Source of the DNA: RUG420 sp045642465
GTDB lineage: Bacteria; Bacillota; Clostridia; Oscillospirales; Acutalibacteraceae
Reading direction: 5' to 3'
Assembly: GCA_045642465.1 (NCBI GenBank)
Contig: JAZUIY010000016.1
Location: 186,001 to 250,000 of the forward strand
Length of the DNA: 64,000 bases
The notes under the pieces are model-generated. The model saw nothing but the letters and a program-made list of their open reading frames with translations, was not told where the DNA came from and did not search any database. How positions within the stretch are numbered: position 1 is the stretch's first letter; each line of letters starts with the position of its first letter. The position numbers and the translations under genes are program-made. Positions 16,340 through 25,226 of the stretch are shown in pieces.

Positions 16340-16543
16340 ATGAAAACTTGCTATAAAGTATTGGATGTTCTACTTGTTTTAGCTGCTATAGCGGGCTTTG
16401 CTGCTGCAATTGTTCAGGTGGTGACAAATGGTATATCCTTTGATGAAAATGATATACGCTTTTGGCGTTTTGCGGTATATATTCTAGGCGGCTTAATAAT
16501 GCTAATTGGCTTTAAAGCAAATAGACATAGACCAGATAGGTAA
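16340..16543 (+). CDS. Small two-helix membrane protein (candidate immunity protein)
   Basis: This 67-residue protein has two probable membrane segments (about 8-29 and 43-60) and a basic tail (KANRHRPDR). AAGGTGG lies before the ATG, and 15 bases separate it from peptide 3. No family is recognised. As with the protein at 12196, the position directly after a peptide precursor suggests self-protection, though it could instead be a holin-like or regulatory peptide. The DNA is AT-rich. Confidence 0.55.
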   Translation: MKTCYKVLDVLLVLAAIAGFAAAIVQVVTNGISFDENDIRFWRFAVYILGGLIMLIGFKANRHRPDR

Positions 16544-16616
16544 AAGTATAAAAAACTAGAAGGTGGTTTGGACAGAAAAACTGTTTTATAATAAAGCGTC
16601 AGAAGGGAGCTTTTGT

Positions 16617-17903
16617 ATGAATAAAAAGTATTTGAAAAAATTTACTGCAGTTTTTCTGTCTTTGGTAATGGTAATGGCTTTTGCTGTTCCATCTATGGCA
16701 AAAACCACAAAGGCAAGTCATAATTATCCGGTTATTATGATTCCGGGTTATTTCTGCTTTGCTCAGGACAGTTTAATTGCTGCCGTTGGCGGCAATGTAA
16801 TGGGCGGTACGTACTACCGAGATTATGGAAAGCAATTGGCCAAAAAAGGCATTACTGCCTATGAACCGACCATTGCACCGTTTAGTTCCAACTGGGACCG
16901 TGCCTGTGAACTCTATGCCTGCATTAAGGGCGGCAGAGTAGACTACGGCGCAGCCCATTCGAAGGCTGAAGGCCATGCCCGTTATGGCAGAACCTATGCA
17001 AAGGGTTTGTATCCACAGTGGGATAGTAAGCATCCGGTAGATTTGATTGGTTATTCCATGGGTGCCCAGACTGCAAAAATTCTGGCATCCCTGTTGCAGT
17101 ATGGTAGTGCAGCAGAAGTAGAAGCAGCCGGTAAGTCTTGCTCTCCGCTCTTCACCGGTGGGAAAGCAACCGCTGTCAACAGCATTACTACTGTCTGCGG
17201 TACCAACAACGGTACTACTTTGGCAGATGACCTTTTGAGTATTGTTACCATGTTCTCCGGCAACCGGGAAAATACAGACCGCGTAGCAGCCAACCTGTTG
17301 ACCTTCTGGGGCATTTTGTCTCAGGGTACCGGATTTGACTTTGTCATTGATACCAGAATGGATCAGTGGGGTCTTGCCAGAACCCCTGGCATGAGCACCC
17401 TGCAGTATATTAAAAACATTCTGCAGAGCAACATGTGGAAGAGCAACGACAATGCCTTCTATGACATGAGTACCATTGGGGCAAAGAAACTGAACCATAA
17501 GTTCAAAGACAATACCCATTGTTACTACTTCGCTTATTCTGCTCAGGCTTCCAGAGACATCAGTGACAGCAATAAGCACCAGATTTTCGACGACAACTAT
17601 TACCTGTTTATGACCTTCAACGCATTAATCGGTAACATGAAGACGGAAACCGCTTACGGCTGGGATGACAGCTTCTATGCCAACGACTGCTTTGTAAATA
17701 CTGAATTTGCCAAAGCACCGTTTAATTCCAAGTATGTTTCCTACAAGGAAGGCATTACCCCGACCCGCGGCGTTTGGATTAACATGCCGACCTTGCACAT
17801 TGGTCATATGTACATAGCCGGACTCTTCACGAACCTGACTTACAAGATGGATATGGTGGACTTCTTCACCGACCAGATTAGATGGGTTCAATCCTTAGAC
17901 TAA
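16617..17903 (+). CDS. Secreted triacylglycerol lipase, family I.5/I.6-like
   Basis: This 428-residue secreted lipase resembles the staphylococcal/thermophilic Bacillus group. The start is at 16617 with GAAGGGAG upstream. A signal peptide of about 28 residues ends at PSMA. The oxyanion strand is YPVIMIPGYF and the nucleophile lies in LIGYSMGA (GxSxG). The zinc-site stretch GRVDYGAAHS...GHARYGRTY holds the two histidines of this lipase group. It likely hydrolyses acylglycerols outside the cell. It lies at the right edge of the peptide block, with its own terminator. It shares the family with the protein at 52666, which lacks a signal peptide. Confidence 0.88.
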   Translation: MNKKYLKKFTAVFLSLVMVMAFAVPSMAKTTKASHNYPVIMIPGYFCFAQDSLIAAVGGNVMGGTYYRDYGKQLAKKGITAYEPTIAPFSSNWDRACELYACIKGGRVDYGAAHSKAEGHARYGRTYAKGLYPQWDSKHPVDLIGYSMGAQTAKILASLLQYGSAAEVEAAGKSCSPLFTGGKATAVNSITTVCGTNNGTTLADDLLSIVTMFSGNRENTDRVAANLLTFWGILSQGTGFDFVIDTRMDQWGLARTPGMSTLQYIKNILQSNMWKSNDNAFYDMSTIGAKKLNHKFKDNTHCYYFAYSAQASRDISDSNKHQIFDDNYYLFMTFNALIGNMKTETAYGWDDSFYANDCFVNTEFAKAPFNSKYVSYKEGITPTRGVWINMPTLHIGHMYIAGLFTNLTYKMDMVDFFTDQIRWVQSLD

Positions 17904-17916
17904 ATCAGGAAAAAGA

Positions 17917-17949
17917 AAAAGCAATTCGTTTCGGCGAATTGCTTTTTTT
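17917..17949 (+). terminator. Intrinsic terminator after the secreted lipase
   Basis: GCAATTCG / CGAATTGC with loop TTTCGG, flanked by an A run and TTTTTTT. Confidence 0.85.
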
Positions 17950-17988
17950 ATGGTAAACTGTTGAGGAAACGAGAAAGGGGGCGGCAGT

Positions 17989-18729
17989 TTGCTCATTAAA
18001 ACCGATGGCTTGGTCATTAAAGAACAAAATGTTGGGGAATCTGACCGTCTCATTACCGTGCTGACTTCGGACTATGGATTAATCCGTGCCTTTGTCAGAA
18101 GGGCAAAGTCTGTGAAGAGTAATCTGGTGTCCAGTACCCAGCTGCTTTCCTATTCGGATTTTGTGTTCTTTCAGGGAAAAGATTCCTTCAGTGTGAACAG
18201 CGCCCAGGTGAAGAATCTGTTCTTTGACCTGCGCTCTGATATAGACAATATGAGTACCGCTTTCTATCTGTGTGAACTGTTTTCGGAACTGGCACCGGAA
18301 GAAACCAATGCAGAAGGTCTTTTGAAACTCTTGTTGAATTCTCTCTATTTGCTGAATGAGAAGAAGCGGGACTGGAAAATGGTGAAAGCGGTAGCAGAAT
18401 TGCGGGGACTATCGGAATCCGGTTATATGCCGGACTTGGTTGCCTGCCAAGAGTGTGGCGAGTTTGAATCTGGGGTTATGTACTTTGACCCACAGCACGC
18501 CCACCTTTACTGCTCTGAGCACGGCAAGGGGAAAGGCATTCCCATGAGTATTAGTTCTATTACTGCCATGCGGTATATTATTTACTCGGAGCCGAAGAAA
18601 ATCTTCGACTTCAGTTTGACGGATGCTGCATTGAAAGAACTTTGTACTGCAACAGAAATCTACGCGCTGGAAACCACCGGCCGACATTATAAAACCTTGG
18701 AGTTTTTAAAATCACTCCAGACAATGTAA
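17989..18729 (+). CDS. recO: DNA repair protein RecO
   Basis: This 246-residue RecO helps load RecA on SSB-coated DNA in the RecFOR pathway. It has an N-terminal OB fold (KTDGLVIKEQNVGESDRLITVLT) and a helical C-terminal domain with a cysteine pair in ACQECGEF and a further CSEHG, the zinc site of Bacillota RecO. The start codon is TTG at 17989 behind GGGGGCGG. It is followed nine bases later by mutS2. Its usual neighbour era lies 7.9 kb upstream across the accessory block. Confidence 0.9.
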   Translation: MLIKTDGLVIKEQNVGESDRLITVLTSDYGLIRAFVRRAKSVKSNLVSSTQLLSYSDFVFFQGKDSFSVNSAQVKNLFFDLRSDIDNMSTAFYLCELFSELAPEETNAEGLLKLLLNSLYLLNEKKRDWKMVKAVAELRGLSESGYMPDLVACQECGEFESGVMYFDPQHAHLYCSEHGKGKGIPMSISSITAMRYIIYSEPKKIFDFSLTDAALKELCTATEIYALETTGRHYKTLEFLKSLQTM

Positions 18730-18738
18730 GGAGTTTTC

Positions 18739-21147
18739 ATGGAAAACAGACATTTGAAAGCCTTAGAATTTGATAAGATTCTGGAACGCCTGGCGTCCTA
18801 CACGTCCTGTGATGACGCCCGGGAAATGGCATTGAACCTGGAACCGGCAGACGGCCTTTATGAGGCACAGCGCCTGTTACAGGAAACCACAGATGCCCAT
18901 ATGTTATTGGCTAAGTTCGGCGGCCCTTCTTTTGGAGGACTGGAGAACGTCAACAACAAACTCTACATCGCCTCGACGGGCGGTGTTCTTGCCATGTCTG
19001 ATTTGCTGGCAGTAGGGGGAACCCTTCGGGCCATCCGCTCCTTAGATGATTGGTATTCTTCCTGTTCCGGAATGGATACCACACTGACCAACCACTTTAA
19101 CAACTTATATCCACAGCGGTATTTGGAAGACCGGATTTTCTCCTGCATTTTGTCTGCAGACCGAATGGCAGACGATGCCTCTGCCGAACTGAAGGACATC
19201 CGCAGACATATGCACCAGCAGGAGGCAAAAATCCGGAATCAGCTGGATCGCATTATTCATTCCAGCCATTACGCTACTGCCTTACAGGATGCCATTGTCA
19301 CCATGCGAAACGGCCGTTACGTTGTACCGGTCAAGCGGGAACACAAGAGCGAAGTAGCCGGCTTGGTACAGGACACTTCCGACTCCGGTGCAACCGTATT
19401 CATTGAGCCAATGAGCGTTGTGGAAGCCAACAATGAAATCAAGGTGCTTTTGGGAAAAGAACAGGAAGAAATTGAAAAGATTCTGGCTGACCTGTCCGAA
19501 CAGGCTGGGGCCATTTATGAAGAAACCAAGGTCAGCTACGAATCTGCTTTGTATCTGAATCTGGTCTTCTCGAAAGCGCAGTTGGCATACTCCATGAAGG
19601 CATCTACACCGGAACTGAACGCCGACGGCATTATAGATTTGAAGGGTGCCCGCCATCCGCTGATTGACCCGAAAAAGGTAGTAAAGACCAATATCCGCTT
19701 AGGGGAAGAATTTGATTCTCTGATTATTACCGGTCCAAATACCGGTGGTAAAACCGTATCCATTAAGACCATTGGCTTGCTTTCCGTTATGGCTGCATCC
19801 GGCATGATGCTGCCGACGGGAGACTTCTCCAAGATGGCTATTTTCCGCAACGTCTATGCGGACATTGGGGACGAACAGTCCATTGAACAGTCCCTGTCCA
19901 CCTTCTCTTCTCACATGAGCAATATTGTGGACATTTTGAAACAAGCAGATAACCGGTCACTGGTTCTGATAGATGAATTGGGTGCCGGCACCGACCCGGT
20001 GGAAGGTGCCGCCTTGGCAAAGGCCATTTTGGAGCAGCTCCACGCGCAGGGCGCCAAGATTGCCGCCACTACACACTATGCTGAACTAAAGGAATATGCG
20101 TTGAGCACCCCACGGGTGGAAAACGCCTCCTGTGAATTCGATATCCAAACCTTAAGTCCGACGTACCGCTTAATTATTGGCGCCCCGGGCCGTTCCAATG
20201 CGTTCGCCATTTCGGAGCACTTGGGCGTGCCGACCGAAGTGGTAGACCGGGCCCGTCAGCTGGTTTCCGATGAAAACAGCCAGTTTGAAACGGTAGTGGA
20301 AAAACTGGAGCAGACCCGTGCCGCCTTGGAAACCGAACGGGAAGAAGTCCGGGCATTACAGTTGGCAGCCAAGGAAGCCGAAGAAAAGGCCCTGGCTACC
20401 AAGGCCTCCATTGAGAAACTGAAGGAAGACGAAGTGGCCAAGGCCCGTGCCGATGCCGAACGCATTGTAGAACGTGCCCAGCGGGAAGCTGCCTTCTTCC
20501 TCAACGACTTAGATAAGCTGAAGAAGCAGCAGGCAGAAGCCGCTGATCTGAATAAACTAAAGGCCGAAGCCAAGCGTACCATCCGCAAACACGAAGGCAA
20601 CTTGGATGACATTACCAACCCAATTATTGCCTTGGCAGAAGATGAGGATTACGTTCTGCCGCGTCCACTGCAAATAGGGGACATGGTTATTGTGGCAGAC
20701 CTGGCGGAACCGGCTGAAGTTACCGCACTTCCTGACAAGAAGGGCATGGTGGAAGTTACCGCCGGTATCATTAAGACCAGAGTTTCTATTGACCGCCTCC
20801 GTCTGGATGAAAAGGGCGCTGCCAAGAAAGCCCGGGACAAGAATGCCCCGAAGACCCGTAGCGGCAACCGCAACAACAAGTTTGAAAACCGTGGCACGGC
20901 TACGGCCACCACTACTTGTGACTTGCGGGGCATGACCCAAGATGAGGCCTTGCTGGTACTGGATCGCTTCATTGACCTGCAGGTTCGCTGTGGCATTGAA
21001 CAGTTCACCATTATCCACGGCAAAGGCACCGGTGTATTACGGAAGGCCGTCGGCAAATACCTAGACGCCCATCCATCTGTGAAGTCCCACCGCTTAGGCC
21101 AATATGGGGAAGGCCAGGACGGCGTTACCATTGCTACATTGAAATAA
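18739..21147 (+). CDS. mutS2: Endonuclease MutS2
   Basis: This 802-residue MutS2 acts in suppressing recombination or in ribosome rescue by splitting collided ribosomes. Walker A GPNTGGKT is near residue 331, Walker B DELGAGTDP is near 411, and a long coiled region covers about 520-620. The C-terminal Smr nuclease domain (about 725-802) has DLRGMT and HGKGTGVLR motifs. AAGGAG precedes the ATG. It is probably co-transcribed with recO. Confidence 0.95.
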   Translation: MENRHLKALEFDKILERLASYTSCDDAREMALNLEPADGLYEAQRLLQETTDAHMLLAKFGGPSFGGLENVNNKLYIASTGGVLAMSDLLAVGGTLRAIRSLDDWYSSCSGMDTTLTNHFNNLYPQRYLEDRIFSCILSADRMADDASAELKDIRRHMHQQEAKIRNQLDRIIHSSHYATALQDAIVTMRNGRYVVPVKREHKSEVAGLVQDTSDSGATVFIEPMSVVEANNEIKVLLGKEQEEIEKILADLSEQAGAIYEETKVSYESALYLNLVFSKAQLAYSMKASTPELNADGIIDLKGARHPLIDPKKVVKTNIRLGEEFDSLIITGPNTGGKTVSIKTIGLLSVMAASGMMLPTGDFSKMAIFRNVYADIGDEQSIEQSLSTFSSHMSNIVDILKQADNRSLVLIDELGAGTDPVEGAALAKAILEQLHAQGAKIAATTHYAELKEYALSTPRVENASCEFDIQTLSPTYRLIIGAPGRSNAFAISEHLGVPTEVVDRARQLVSDENSQFETVVEKLEQTRAALETEREEVRALQLAAKEAEEKALATKASIEKLKEDEVAKARADAERIVERAQREAAFFLNDLDKLKKQQAEAADLNKLKAEAKRTIRKHEGNLDDITNPIIALAEDEDYVLPRPLQIGDMVIVADLAEPAEVTALPDKKGMVEVTAGIIKTRVSIDRLRLDEKGAAKKARDKNAPKTRSGNRNNKFENRGTATATTTCDLRGMTQDEALLVLDRFIDLQVRCGIEQFTIIHGKGTGVLRKAVGKYLDAHPSVKSHRLGQYGEGQDGVTIATLK

Positions 21148-21183
21148 AGAATGGCTCCTTTTGTTGTATTAGAGGAAAGGAGC

Positions 21184-21236
21184 GCTTTCCACTATATTTG
21201 GTGTAAAGTAAAAACCTTTACACCATTTGTGGAAGC
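21184..21236 (+). repeat. Large imperfect hairpin between mutS2 and ylxM
   Basis: Inner arms TGGTGTAAAG (21199-21208) and CTTTACACCA (21216-21225) form a perfect 10-bp stem; outer GCTTTCCAC and GTGGAAGC extend it with one bulge. No T run follows. It lies upstream of the ylxM promoter, so it is at the 3' end of the mutS2 transcript. A shorter inverted pair GCTCCTTT / AAAGGAGC lies at 21154-21183. Confidence 0.5.
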
Positions 21237-21296
21237 CTACCAAAAACCGCCTTAAAATACCGTCATTTTCTTGTCATCTGAAATGGGCAAATCGCC

Positions 21297-21325
21297 TTGA
21301 CGAGCCTAGGTTCATTTCCTATAAT
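21297..21325 (+). promoter_or_regulatory. Promoter of the ylxM-ffh-rpsP operon
   Basis: TTGACG (21297-21302), 17 bases, TATAAT (21320-21325), near consensus. It gives a leader of about 60 bases before ylxM. Confidence 0.75.
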
Positions 21326-21392
21326 AAATGCCTGTAAAGAAATGGGACTTTACACGTACTCTGTTTCAATCTTAAGGAAAGGGGAAGTAAAT

Positions 21393-21758
21393 ATGGCAAA
21401 AGATTTTGAGCGAATCAACATCTTACTGGACTTCTATGGCGACATGCTGACCCAGCGCCAGAGAGACTTCCTTGAGTACTACTATATTGACGACCTTTCT
21501 TTGGCAGAAATTGCAGAGAACGAAGGCATTACCCGTCAGGGTGTCCGGGACGCCATTAAGCGTGCCGAAGGACAGCTCTTTGACATGGAGGAACGCCTGG
21601 GCCTGGCAAAGCGCTTCTTAGAAGTGCGGAAGGGCCTGGCTGAAATCCTGGAAGCCACCGAAGTCATTAACGCATACAACATGCGTACCGGCCTTAGCCG
21701 TGACATCAATGACGCCGTCGTCAAAATCAAATTTATTGCAGAAACCCTTAACGAGTAA
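21393..21758 (+). CDS. ylxM: YlxM family SRP-associated protein
   Basis: This 121-residue helix-turn-helix protein of the YlxM/p13 family precedes ffh in most Bacillota and is reported to stimulate or contact the signal recognition particle. The start at 21393 follows AAGGAAAGGGGAAG. LTQRQRDFLEYYYIDDLSLAEIAENEGITRQGV is a sigma-70 region-4-like helix-turn-helix in two halves around residues 20-52. It ends 11 bases before ffh. Confidence 0.9.
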   Translation: MAKDFERINILLDFYGDMLTQRQRDFLEYYYIDDLSLAEIAENEGITRQGVRDAIKRAEGQLFDMEERLGLAKRFLEVRKGLAEILEATEVINAYNMRTGLSRDINDAVVKIKFIAETLNE

Positions 21759-21769
21759 GGAGACCAAAT

Positions 21770-23143
21770 ATGGCATTTGAAGGTTTGTCTGACAGATTAG
21801 AAAACGCGTTTGCTAATCTGAAAAGCAAAGGCTCCTTAACTGAAGCAGACGTTAAGGCAGCCATGCGTGAAGTACGTCTTGCATTACTGGAAGCAGACGT
21901 AAACTACAAAGTAGCCAAAGACTTCACCGCAAAAGTAACAGAACGAGCCATCGGCGCCCAGGTTATGCAGAGCTTAACCCCAGCACAGATGGTTATCAAA
22001 ATTGTAAATGAAGAACTGGTAGAACTCATGGGCGGCACCCAGACCCGTCTGGCCGTTGCCCCTCATCCGCCAACCATCGTCATGATGGTCGGTCTTCAGG
22101 GTTCCGGTAAAACCACCCACTGTGCCAAGATTGCGAAGAAGCTGAAAGGGGAAGGTCACAGACCACTCCTGGTAGCTTGTGACGTTTACCGTCCGGCAGC
22201 AATCAAGCAGTTACAGGTGGTTGGTGAAAAGGCCGGCGTTCCGGTCTTTGAACAAGGCCAGGGAGACCCTGTAGAAATTTCCAAGGCAGCCATTGCCCTC
22301 GCCAAAGACGAAGGTTATGACTACGTCTTCATTGATACCGCCGGTCGTCTCCACGTAGACGAAGCCCTCATGCAAGAATTGAAGGACATTAAGGCGGCCG
22401 TTCACCCACACGAAATCCTGTTGGTAGTAGACTCTATGACCGGTCAGGACGCCGTAAACGTAGCATCTTCCTTCAACGACGATGTTGGCATTGACGGCTT
22501 GGTACTGACCAAGTTAGACGGTGACACCCGTGGCGGTGCCGCTCTCTCCGCAAAGGCCGTTACAGGCAAGCCAATTAAGTTTGCCGGTACCGGTGAAAAG
22601 CTGGATGACCTGGATTACTTCCATCCGGACCGTATGGCTTCCCGTATCCTTGGCATGGGCGACATGCTCTCCTTCATTGAAAAGGCCGAACAGACCTTCT
22701 CTGATGAAGAAGCCGCCAGATTGGAAAAGAAACTCAAGAAAAACAAATTTGACCTCAATGACTTGCTTGACAATTTGAACCGCATCAACAAGATGGGCTC
22801 CATTCAGGACCTGCTTGGTATGATTCCGGGCATTGGCAAACAGGTAAAAGATATAGAGGTAGACGAGAAAGAATTTGCGCACTTAAAAGCCATCATCTTG
22901 TCTATGACCCCGGAAGAACGAGAAAAACCGGATATCATTAACGGATCCAGAAAACGCCGAATCGCCGCCGGCTGTGGCCAAAAGGTAGAAGACGTTAACA
23001 AACTTCTCGCTCAGTACAAGCAGATGCAGAAGATGTTCAAGCAAATGAACTCCAAGCAGACGCGAAGGGCATTAAAGCGGATGGCAGGCACAACAGACAT
23101 GAGCCAGTTCAACAACATGGACTTCAGTAAGTTGGGGCTGTAA
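21770..23143 (+). CDS. ffh: Signal recognition particle protein Ffh
   Basis: This 457-residue SRP54 GTPase binds 4.5S/6S RNA and signal sequences for co-translational targeting. It has an N-domain, then G1 GLQGSGKTTHCAK near residue 107, DTAGR and TKLDGDTRGG, followed by a methionine-rich M domain (about 300-457) with the GSRKRRIAAG RNA-binding stretch. It is second in the operon, with a GGAG site upstream. Confidence 0.95.
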   Translation: MAFEGLSDRLENAFANLKSKGSLTEADVKAAMREVRLALLEADVNYKVAKDFTAKVTERAIGAQVMQSLTPAQMVIKIVNEELVELMGGTQTRLAVAPHPPTIVMMVGLQGSGKTTHCAKIAKKLKGEGHRPLLVACDVYRPAAIKQLQVVGEKAGVPVFEQGQGDPVEISKAAIALAKDEGYDYVFIDTAGRLHVDEALMQELKDIKAAVHPHEILLVVDSMTGQDAVNVASSFNDDVGIDGLVLTKLDGDTRGGAALSAKAVTGKPIKFAGTGEKLDDLDYFHPDRMASRILGMGDMLSFIEKAEQTFSDEEAARLEKKLKKNKFDLNDLLDNLNRINKMGSIQDLLGMIPGIGKQVKDIEVDEKEFAHLKAIILSMTPEEREKPDIINGSRKRRIAAGCGQKVEDVNKLLAQYKQMQKMFKQMNSKQTRRALKRMAGTTDMSQFNNMDFSKLGL

Positions 23144-23198
23144 CCGCACACATTAATTTCGTTAAACCATTTACTTAAATATTATGGAGGAACAAAAA

Positions 23199-23444
23199 AT
23201 GGCAGTAAAAATTAGACTCAGAAGAATGGGCGCTAAGAAGGCACCTCAGTACAGAATGGTTGTAGCTGATTCCCGTTACCCACGTGACGGTCGTTTCATT
23301 GAAGAAATCGGCTTCTATGATCCAACCAAGGAACCACCAGTAATCAAGGTTGACGCTGACAAGGCTAAGCAGTGGATTGCAAACGGCGCACAGCCAACTG
23401 AAACTGTTCGCGCTCTTCTCAAAAAAGCAGGCGCCATCGACTAA
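23199..23444 (+). CDS. rpsP: 30S ribosomal protein S16
   Basis: This 81-residue S16 begins AVKIRLRRMGAKKAP after the initiator and contains RYPRDGRFIEEIGFYDP, both typical. The start at 23199 lies seven bases after GGAGGAAC; an in-frame ATG at 23184 would remove that site. It follows ffh by 55 bases in the standard operon order. Confidence 0.95.
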   Translation: MAVKIRLRRMGAKKAPQYRMVVADSRYPRDGRFIEEIGFYDPTKEPPVIKVDADKAKQWIANGAQPTETVRALLKKAGAID

Positions 23445-23459
23445 TACTGGAGGCTCTTC

Positions 23460-23693
23460 ATGCAAGATTTATTAATCTTCATTGCGCAAGGCCTCGTAGA
23501 TGACCCGGAAGCTGTTACCGTTGAAGTTGACGAACCAAATGAAAACGGTGTCACTGTTTATCATTTGCACGTAGCTCCGGATGACATGGGTAGAGTTATC
23601 GGTAAACAGGGCCGCATCGCAAAGGCAATCCGTACCGTTATGAGAGCATCTGCAAACCGTAACGACGCACGTATTGCTGTCGAAATCGACTAA
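23460..23693 (+). CDS. khpA: KH domain RNA-binding protein KhpA
   Basis: This 77-residue single KH domain protein (YlqC/KhpA) partners with KhpB in RNA binding and cell-division control in Bacillota. The GxxG loop is VIGKQGRIAKAIRTV. TGGAGG precedes the ATG. The stop is followed at once by a terminator-like hairpin that separates it from rimM. Confidence 0.92.
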   Translation: MQDLLIFIAQGLVDDPEAVTVEVDEPNENGVTVYHLHVAPDDMGRVIGKQGRIAKAIRTVMRASANRNDARIAVEID

Positions 23694-23696
23694 GGA

Positions 23697-23729
23697 AAAG
23701 GCGGACTACTATGTCCGCCTTGTTTTTTT
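23697..23729 (+). terminator. Intrinsic terminator/attenuator between khpA and rimM
   Basis: AAGGCGGAC / GTCCGCCTT with loop TACTAT is followed by GTTTTTTT. The rimM ribosome site GGAGGAAG starts right after the T run, so this lies inside the operon and could set the level of rimM-trmD. Confidence 0.8.
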
Positions 23730-23742
23730 GGAGGAAGCAAAC

Positions 23743-24273
23743 ATGTTGCTGGAATATTTGGAACTGGGAAAAATTGTAAATACCCACGGCGTCCGCGGAG
23801 AACTGAAAGTGGACCCTTGGTGTGACGACCCTTCCTACTTTGACTACTTTGAAGACGTGTTCGTAGGCAAGAAGGGAGAGAATTCCTATTATATTGAAAA
23901 CTCCCGTCCCCATGGCAACATGGTGCTTTTGAAACTGGAAGGCATAGACGACATGGACCAGGCAAATCTGCTCCGCAACAAGGTGCTCTATGTCCGCCGG
24001 GAAGACGCCCCAATTGAAGAGGGGCGCTACTTTGTAGCTGAATTAATTGGCTGCACAGTGAGCGATGCAGACACTGCTGAAACTTATGGAACCATCCAAG
24101 ACGTGACCAATACCGGTGCCACGGATATCTGGCACATTAAAAAGGATGGAAAAATGTATTACATGCCTCTGATTCCGGGCATTTTGGTGGATGCCGACGT
24201 AGCCAACAACAAAGTGACGGTACGTCCCATTCCGGGAATCTTTACTACCGCGGAAGAAATCCGCAACGACTAA
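23743..24273 (+). CDS. rimM: 16S rRNA processing protein RimM
   Basis: This 176-residue RimM helps assemble the 30S head with S19. The N-terminal domain opens LELGKIVNTHGVRGELKV, and a PRC-barrel part has GRYFVAELIGCTV and IPGILVDAD. The start at 23743 is eight bases after GGAGGAAG; the frame extends upstream to 23674 across khpA and the hairpin and is rejected there. trmD follows 16 bases downstream. Confidence 0.93.
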   Translation: MLLEYLELGKIVNTHGVRGELKVDPWCDDPSYFDYFEDVFVGKKGENSYYIENSRPHGNMVLLKLEGIDDMDQANLLRNKVLYVRREDAPIEEGRYFVAELIGCTVSDADTAETYGTIQDVTNTGATDIWHIKKDGKMYYMPLIPGILVDADVANNKVTVRPIPGIFTTAEEIRND

Positions 24274-24289
24274 AGAAAGGGGAGTTCCC

Positions 24290-25036
24290 ATGAAGATTGA
24301 CATCATGACACTGTTTCCGGAACTGTGTGAGGCCGTGCTGTCCGAAAGCATCATTGGCCGGGCACGGAAAGCCGGATATGTGGACATTGCATGTCACAAT
24401 ATCCGGGACTATACCACGGATAAGCATGGCCACGTAGATGACGCCCCTTACGGTGGCGGCATGGGCATGATTATGCAGGCCCAGCCGATTTATGATTGCT
24501 ACCGGGACATTACGGCCAAGCGGGCCGACGGCGCAAAGCCACATTTAATTTATATGACTCCCCAGGGGAAAACCCTGACCCAGGAGCGGGTAAAGGAACT
24601 GGCAGAACTGCCTTATGTTGTTTTGCTCTGCGGCCACTATGAGGGAGTCGATGAACGGGTCATTGAAGAAATTGTAGATGAGGAAATCTCCATTGGGGAT
24701 TACGTCCTTACCGGCGGGGAACTGCCGGCCTGCATTGTGACAGATGCCATCTGCCGCATGCTGCCGGGCGTCTTGCCAAACGATGACGCCTATGAAATTG
24801 AAAGTCACTACGGACATCTGTTGGAATTTCCGCAGTACACCCGCCCTGCCGTTTGGAACGGAAGAGAAGTACCGGAAATTCTCCTGTCCGGAGATCATGC
24901 AAAAGTAGATGCTTATAAATTGAAAGAATCCCTGCGGCGGACCAAGGCCCGCAGACCAGATCTTTTGGAAAATGTGGAACTGACCAAAGAAGAATCCAAA
25001 TTGCTGAAAGAACTGGAAGAAGAGGGGAATTTCTAA
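24290..25036 (+). CDS. trmD: tRNA (guanine-N1)-methyltransferase TrmD
   Basis: This 248-residue SPOUT methyltransferase makes m1G37 in tRNAs. The trefoil-knot stretches LLCGHYEGVDERV and SIGDYVLTGGELPA bind S-adenosylmethionine, and DIMTLFPEL opens the protein. AAGGGGAG precedes the ATG. The usual next gene rplS is absent here; an AT-rich gap with the ptsH promoter follows. Confidence 0.95.
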   Translation: MKIDIMTLFPELCEAVLSESIIGRARKAGYVDIACHNIRDYTTDKHGHVDDAPYGGGMGMIMQAQPIYDCYRDITAKRADGAKPHLIYMTPQGKTLTQERVKELAELPYVVLLCGHYEGVDERVIEEIVDEEISIGDYVLTGGELPACIVTDAICRMLPGVLPNDDAYEIESHYGHLLEFPQYTRPAVWNGREVPEILLSGDHAKVDAYKLKESLRRTKARRPDLLENVELTKEESKLLKELEEEGNF

Positions 25037-25197
25037 AAAGCAACCAATTGTGGCAATTTGCAAAAATCGTATAAATAACCACTAGATATAGCAAATTTCC
25101 GTTTCCCAGATGTAAGAAAAAAACTGTTAAATAGTAACAAAGGAACCCCCAATTTTATAGGCAAGTTTGTCCTCTCAAACGAAAGTTGGTTTTTTCG

Positions 25198-25226
25198 TTG
25201 ACGGTGGTTTTCTTTGTGGCTATAAT
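25198..25226 (+). promoter_or_regulatory. Promoter of ptsH
   Basis: TTGACG (25198-25203), 17 bases, TATAAT (25221-25226). An inverted repeat AACGAAA / TTTCGTT (25178-25199) overlaps the -35. A 16-base palindrome with arms AAAAAGGC and GCCTTTTT (25242-25257) lies just past the expected start of transcription. Both could be operator sites. Nothing else is evident in the 293-base gap. Confidence 0.7.
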
